Origin: Methanofollis sp. UBA420
GTDB taxonomy: Archaea; Halobacteriota; Methanomicrobia; Methanomicrobiales; Methanofollaceae
Length of the DNA stretch: 64,000 nucleotides
Assembly: GCF_002498315.1 (NCBI RefSeq)
Contig: NZ_DAGX01000002.1
Location: forward strand, 277,885 to 341,884
Direction of reading: 5' to 3'
The notes beneath the pieces were generated by a model that was not told where the DNA came from, ran no database searches, and saw nothing but the letters and a program-made list of their open reading frames with translations. Made by a program: the position numbers and the translations under genes. The first letter of the stretch is position 1. Each line of letters begins with the position of its first letter. Shown one piece after another: positions 60,424 to 64,000 of the stretch.

Positions 60424-62168
60424 ATGACACAAATACGGGCAGCGACGTGAGGATGGCCGGGCTCTCCCGGTACATCTTCACCGCCCCGGCATGGCCGCGG
60501 TCTCTCGGGATCATTATCCTCCTTGGTCTCCTCATCGATGCGGCCAGTCTCCGGGCCGGATGGGTCTATCCCTTCTTCGGAACTCTTACATTCACCCTCC
60601 CGGCGGTCCTGGCGACTCTCCTCACCAGGCCCCTGATCCGGAGCAGGGGAAAGATGATCACCTGGAACCGTTCCGCCCTGCTTGCTGCGGCAGGGACGGT
60701 TTTTGCGATCATCATCACCGTTCTGCCGGTCGTCGTGGGGTACGCCGACCTGCTCCCCCTCTCCTTCGCGATAGCGATGGGCTTTGTCTTCGCGATCAGG
60801 CTGCTTGTCATGGCGGCGATTGCCGACTACCGCCTCTCCCGCGTCTTCCTCCCGGCGCTGCCGCAGAGCGCTCTCGGCATCATCTTTGCGAGCATTCCCT
60901 TCGGGCCGGGCTACCTGGTCCTCGGTGTGGTCCTCCACCTGGTCTTCGGGTTCGGGTGCCTGCTCTTCGTCTGGTTTGTCGAGAGGCCGCTGAACAAGGC
61001 CTTCCATATCAGCGCGTTCAACTTCATCAACACCTTCATCGAGCACATGACCGATGGTTCGAAGAGCATGGAGGACTTTTTCAAGGAGATCGGGGAGGAG
61101 GTCTCGGTCCCGCAGGTGACTCTCGCCTTCAGACGGGAGGGGAAGAAGGACATCCTCTTCACGGTTCCGAATGTCCATCCCGGCCCGATGGGCGAGATCG
61201 GCGGCAGCATGCTGACCCGGTCGATCCACGACGCCTTCGAGGAGGAGGTGCTCACGGCCCACGGGTGTTCGACCCATGACTTCAACCTGGTCTCCGAGTC
61301 CGAGGCGGAGAAGATCATCGCGGCGATGCGACAGTCCCTCGACGGGGCCAGGTATGCGCCCTTCGCCGGGCGGTCGTATCGTACGGGCAGCGGTTCCGTG
61401 GAGGTTCTCTGCCAGCCTCTCGGCGACGCTCTCCTGATGGTCTCGACGCGCTGGCCGCAGAAGACCGAGGACCTGGACTTTGCGATCGGGATGACGGTGA
61501 TGGCCGAGGCCCACTGCCACTTTGCGCACTGCGCCTTTGTGGACGCCCACAACTGCATGGCAGAGGTGGCGTCCCCTGTCCATCTCGGGTCGGCTGTCGG
61601 CAACGAGTACCTCGCCGCGGCCGGGAAGGGGATCACAGGGGCGGCGGGCGGCGCCGTCCACCCCTTCAGGGCAGGTGTGGGGCGGGTCGTCCTCCCGTTC
61701 ACGCGCGAACAGGGGATCGGCGACATCGGCGTCCAGGCCCTGGTCGTCGAGTGCACCGGGCAGAAGACGGCATATATCCTCTTCGACGGGAACAACACGG
61801 TCGAGGCCCTCCGCCCGGCGGTCTTCGAGGCGGTGCGGGGTCTTGTGGACGAGTGCGAGGTGATGACCTCGGACTCCCATAGCGTCAACACGATCAGCGG
61901 CAAGAACCCGGTCGGCCTCCGTGTCCCGCCGGAGACGCTCGCGCCCTATGCGGCCGAGGCGGTGAAGGCGGCGGTCGACGACCTGGCGGAGGCGAAGGTG
62001 GCGGCGGCCACCGGGTGGTGCCAGGACGTGCTGGTCTTCGGGTCGAACCGTATCTCGGAACTTGCGAGCACGGTGAACGCGATGCTCATCTTCATACCGC
62101 CCCTCTCCCTTGCGGTGCTCCTGGTGGCGTTTCTGCTGTCGGTGCTCGCGTATGTGGTGATCGGGTGA
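60420..62168 (+). CDS. DUF2070 family membrane protein
   Basis: 582 residues. An N-terminal membrane domain of about six helices (28-195) is followed by a large soluble domain (about 200-540) with NVHPGPMGEIGG and HNCMAEVASPVHLGS, then one or two C-terminal helices (about 550-580). The soluble histidine/acid-rich motifs (VHPGPMG, EAHCHFAHCAFVDAHN) look like a metal site, but no activity is known. Last gene of the operon. Confidence 0.88.
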   Translation: MNDTNTGSDVRMAGLSRYIFTAPAWPRSLGIIILLGLLIDAASLRAGWVYPFFGTLTFTLPAVLATLLTRPLIRSRGKMITWNRSALLAAAGTVFAIIITVLPVVVGYADLLPLSFAIAMGFVFAIRLLVMAAIADYRLSRVFLPALPQSALGIIFASIPFGPGYLVLGVVLHLVFGFGCLLFVWFVERPLNKAFHISAFNFINTFIEHMTDGSKSMEDFFKEIGEEVSVPQVTLAFRREGKKDILFTVPNVHPGPMGEIGGSMLTRSIHDAFEEEVLTAHGCSTHDFNLVSESEAEKIIAAMRQSLDGARYAPFAGRSYRTGSGSVEVLCQPLGDALLMVSTRWPQKTEDLDFAIGMTVMAEAHCHFAHCAFVDAHNCMAEVASPVHLGSAVGNEYLAAAGKGITGAAGGAVHPFRAGVGRVVLPFTREQGIGDIGVQALVVECTGQKTAYILFDGNNTVEALRPAVFEAVRGLVDECEVMTSDSHSVNTISGKNPVGLRVPPETLAPYAAEAVKAAVDDLAEAKVAAATGWCQDVLVFGSNRISELASTVNAMLIFIPPLSLAVLLVAFLLSVLAYVVIG

Positions 62169-62635
62169 GATGGCTTTTCCCCGTCCTATACCTCTTTTTG
62201 CGTGAGGGCTGACTTGCCGGTCACAGTCGCCCGCTTTGCGGTGCATTTCCTGTCAGAATGAGTTGTTTTGCACAGTATTTTTTGCAGTCCATCAGTGGTG
62301 GTCGGTGTGCCGATCATGATCCGGTCATAGGTGGACGGCGATGATTCCGGGATTGTCCACATGATGAACCCATGGTCTTAGCACTTACTCAGAGAGATTA
62401 ATGTCAGCAAAAAAACAGCAATCTGTATTTTCCTGCGGATTTACACGATTTTTTTGTACTTGATGGATACTTGATGACCTCACTTCCTGAGGCACGACCA
62501 CGACGCTGACACCACTGAAAAATGACCACCTATGCCGGGGCGAAACACTGAGATGACCAGACGATCAGATGAATAAATCAAAAAAATGAGGGGAGTGTCG
62601 CAGGGTGAAAACTCTTTTCCAGCCTCGTACAGTCT
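62169..62635. other. Region without a confident gene between DUF2070 and the radical SAM gene
   Basis: 467 bp between convergent genes. It contains short ORFs only: minus-strand 62221-62292 (23 residues, two cysteines near the start) and plus-strand 62401-62463 (20 residues, two cysteines). The AT-content is higher than in neighbouring genes. No repeat copy, tRNA or transposon is visible. Confidence 0.4.
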
Positions 62636-63796
62636 CTACCGCATGACCATCTGGCGCATCAGGGCCATGATACCGGGCCTTGCGCCCTTCTTCTGCGCCG
62701 GTCTGCCGCCGCCCATCTCCAGGAAGGGGGAGGACTCGAACATCTCCCTGTTGAGGCGGTCGTTGATCTCGTCGAAGATTTTTGCATAGGCGACGCAGTG
62801 GGGGTCGACGCCCCGGACTTCGCCGTCTGTCGGGGCGATGGCGTTGTACGGGCACCCGCCCCGGCAGTACCTGATATGTTTGCACTCCTTGCAGTGCTCG
62901 TCCACGTACGCCTTGAACTGCTGCATCCTCTGCCCTGCCGGGGAGGCGGCGAGGTCCTCCCTCGTCGGGCGGTCACGCACATGGCCCATCACGTACGCGG
63001 GCATGCCGACAAAGCGGTAGCAGGGGTAGATGCTCCCGTCCGGGCCGACGGCAAAGGTGCTGCCCATGCAGTCGGCGAAGGTGCAGACATTGCCGTGGCG
63101 GGTGAGGACGCACTTGCAGAGGTCGGTGATGTTCATCACCTCGATCTCGCCCAGGTGGTCGAGGGACTGGTCAAGGAGGTAGACGAGGAGGTCGCCGTAT
63201 GTCTCCGGCGCGAGGGCCCACTCCTCCGGGTTTTTGTCGCGGAGGGACGGGAGGGCCGGGTGCAGTTTGAGGGTCAGGCCGCTCTTCAGGAAGAAGTCGA
63301 AGATCTCGTCCCTGTGCTCCACCGACTTGCAGGTGAAGGTGCAGATGAAGCGGACGTTGAGGCCGTGCTCCCGTGCGATTGTGTAGCCCTGCATCGTCTT
63401 CGCGAAGTAGCCGTCCCCCCTCTGGCTGTCGGTGATCTCCTCCGGGCCGTCGATGCTCGACCCGATGGGGATGTTGTACCGGGCAAAGATCTCGGCCATC
63501 TCCGGGGTGAGTTTCCAGAGGTTGGTCTGGAGGGCGAAGGTGGGGGTGAGGTGAGCAAGACCGTCGGAGAGGAGGGGCAGGGCCTCCCTGTAGAAGTCGG
63601 CACCGGCAAGGAGGGGTTCGCCGCCGTGGAAGGTGATGGTGACCTGGTTGTCCCTGAAGTCCTTCAGCCAGGCGACCACCTCCCCGACGGTCTGGATGCT
63701 CATGCGGGGCGACCCTTCCTCAGAACTCCAGCAATATTTGCACCTGGAGGGGCAGCCCAGGGTGGGAATGAGCATGATATGAAAAGGGCTTTTCAT
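62636..63796 (-). CDS. Radical SAM/SPASM peptide-modifying enzyme (methanogen Mhun_1560-like)
   Basis: 386 residues from ATG 63796 (MKSPFHIMLIPTLGC). The radical SAM cluster motif is C15-x3-C19-x2-C22, GGEP is at about 57-60, and the SPASM region has two further cluster groups: CVLTRHGNVCTFADCMG with YPCYRF, and HCKECKHIRYCRGGCPYNA. The design matches peptide-modifying maturases such as sactipeptide and sulfatase enzymes; I connect it with a methanogen family, from memory. The tail (about 350-386) is basic and Gly/Met-rich. No partner peptide gene is clear nearby. Confidence 0.85.
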   Translation of the reverse strand: MKSPFHIMLIPTLGCPSRCKYCWSSEEGSPRMSIQTVGEVVAWLKDFRDNQVTITFHGGEPLLAGADFYREALPLLSDGLAHLTPTFALQTNLWKLTPEMAEIFARYNIPIGSSIDGPEEITDSQRGDGYFAKTMQGYTIAREHGLNVRFICTFTCKSVEHRDEIFDFFLKSGLTLKLHPALPSLRDKNPEEWALAPETYGDLLVYLLDQSLDHLGEIEVMNITDLCKCVLTRHGNVCTFADCMGSTFAVGPDGSIYPCYRFVGMPAYVMGHVRDRPTREDLAASPAGQRMQQFKAYVDEHCKECKHIRYCRGGCPYNAIAPTDGEVRGVDPHCVAYAKIFDEINDRLNREMFESSPFLEMGGGRPAQKKGARPGIMALMRQMVMR

Positions 63797-63916
63797 AAGG
63801 CGTTTTTCTCCTTCTTCAAAGAATAAGGTTGTGGATTTTTTTGGGGGGGAGGTTGTTGCGATCATTTAGGAGTGGAGAGAGAAGATCTGCCGGGATATCT
63901 GAAGAAGAGGAGAGGT

Positions 63917-64000
63917 GCCGATCCACCGCCTTCCCCACACCCGGGACTGGGGGACTAACGCCCCCAGACTCCCGATCTAGGATAGGACCGGGGAAGAGAG
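63917..64000 (+). repeat. Dispersed hairpin repeat, copy running off the window end
   Basis: Begins GCCGATCCACCGCCTTCCCC and is cut by the window edge after GGGGAAGAGAG. Hairpin 1 is CTGGGGG-ACTAACG-CCCCCAG (63947-63967): compared with the 52.4 kb copy the second pair is T-A instead of C-G, so both arms changed. Confidence 0.7.

Noticed and set aside
60357..62246. A 629-codon minus-strand open frame opposite DUF2070
   Set aside because: Antisense shadow with His/Arg/Asp-rich low-complexity translation; the plus-strand protein has clear membrane helices and overlaps dph6 correctly.

Overview
The window is chromosomal DNA from a methanogenic archaeon, most likely order Methanomicrobiales (a Methanofollis- or Methanoculleus-like organism; the genus is inference). 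The evidence is methanogenesis marker proteins 2 and 4 (MtxX), archaeal replication genes (pcn, priL, rfcL), an archaeal histone and an Alba protein, CobY-type cobalamin synthesis, GatDE, an archaeal SAM synthetase, diphthamide ligase, a tetrahydromethanopterin-era gene repertoire, high GC, TATA-type promoters with many very short leaders, and a tRNA gene without encoded CCA.

Layout. 1-3 kb: an ornithine-cyclodeaminase-type LOR/SDH protein and cobD-cobY. 3-7 kb: a cell-division module in which a 58-residue ribbon-helix-helix protein (CdrS-like) precedes ftsZ2 behind a perfect 20-bp palindrome, followed by a coiled-coil protein and a DUF373 membrane protein. 7-14.8 kb (minus strand): a secreted protein, Alba, the aspartate/diaminopimelate operon thiN-rps17e-dapA-dapB-ferredoxin-asd, an HD hydrolase, and priL-pcn. 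14.8-19.2 kb (plus): rlmE-moaA, a peptidase, a lipoprotein and tRNA-Arg(GCG). 19.5-25.4 kb: a sensor protein with a degenerate kinase core, a CBS/DRTGG-type Mn pyrophosphatase, a flavin reductase and a HEAT-repeat protein. 25.4-29.1 kb: a symmetrical UspA-transporter-transporter-UspA cluster with tandemly duplicated ArsB/NhaD-type permeases. 29-34 kb: archaemetzincin, UPF0146, rfcL, the mmp2-mtxX pair and a histone. 34.8-38.3 kb: metK-hisG-hisA-hisB. 38.5-41.2 kb: an accessory patch (DUF6653, DUF169, a double zinc ribbon, a broken PKD/dockerin gene).

41.2-48 kb is a nine-gene, almost gapless operon fumA-fumB-korD-korA-korB-korC-sucC-sucD-dacZ: the reductive partial TCA branch from malate to 2-oxoglutarate (fumarate reductase is not here), translationally coupled to a diadenylate cyclase. 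48-52 kb: rpl10e and a TauABC/SsuABC-type ABC transporter whose binding protein is circularly permuted, opposite a divergent HTH regulator. 52.7-57.6 kb: argH-gatD-gatE and an RGG-rich small basic protein. 57.7-62.2 kb: an overlapping six-gene operon of mostly unassigned conserved archaeal genes including dph6. 62.6-63.8 kb: a SPASM radical SAM peptide-modifying enzyme without an obvious substrate.

A dispersed intergenic repeat of about 250-330 bp occurs in both orientations at least six times (near 21.3, 23.4, 30.2, 34.3, 52.4 and 63.9 kb). It carries two hairpins whose arms differ between copies in a compensated way. The observations I rate highest are this repeat family, the circularly permuted binding protein, the dacZ coupling to the reductive TCA operon, and the CdrS-like/FtsZ2 locus with its palindrome.
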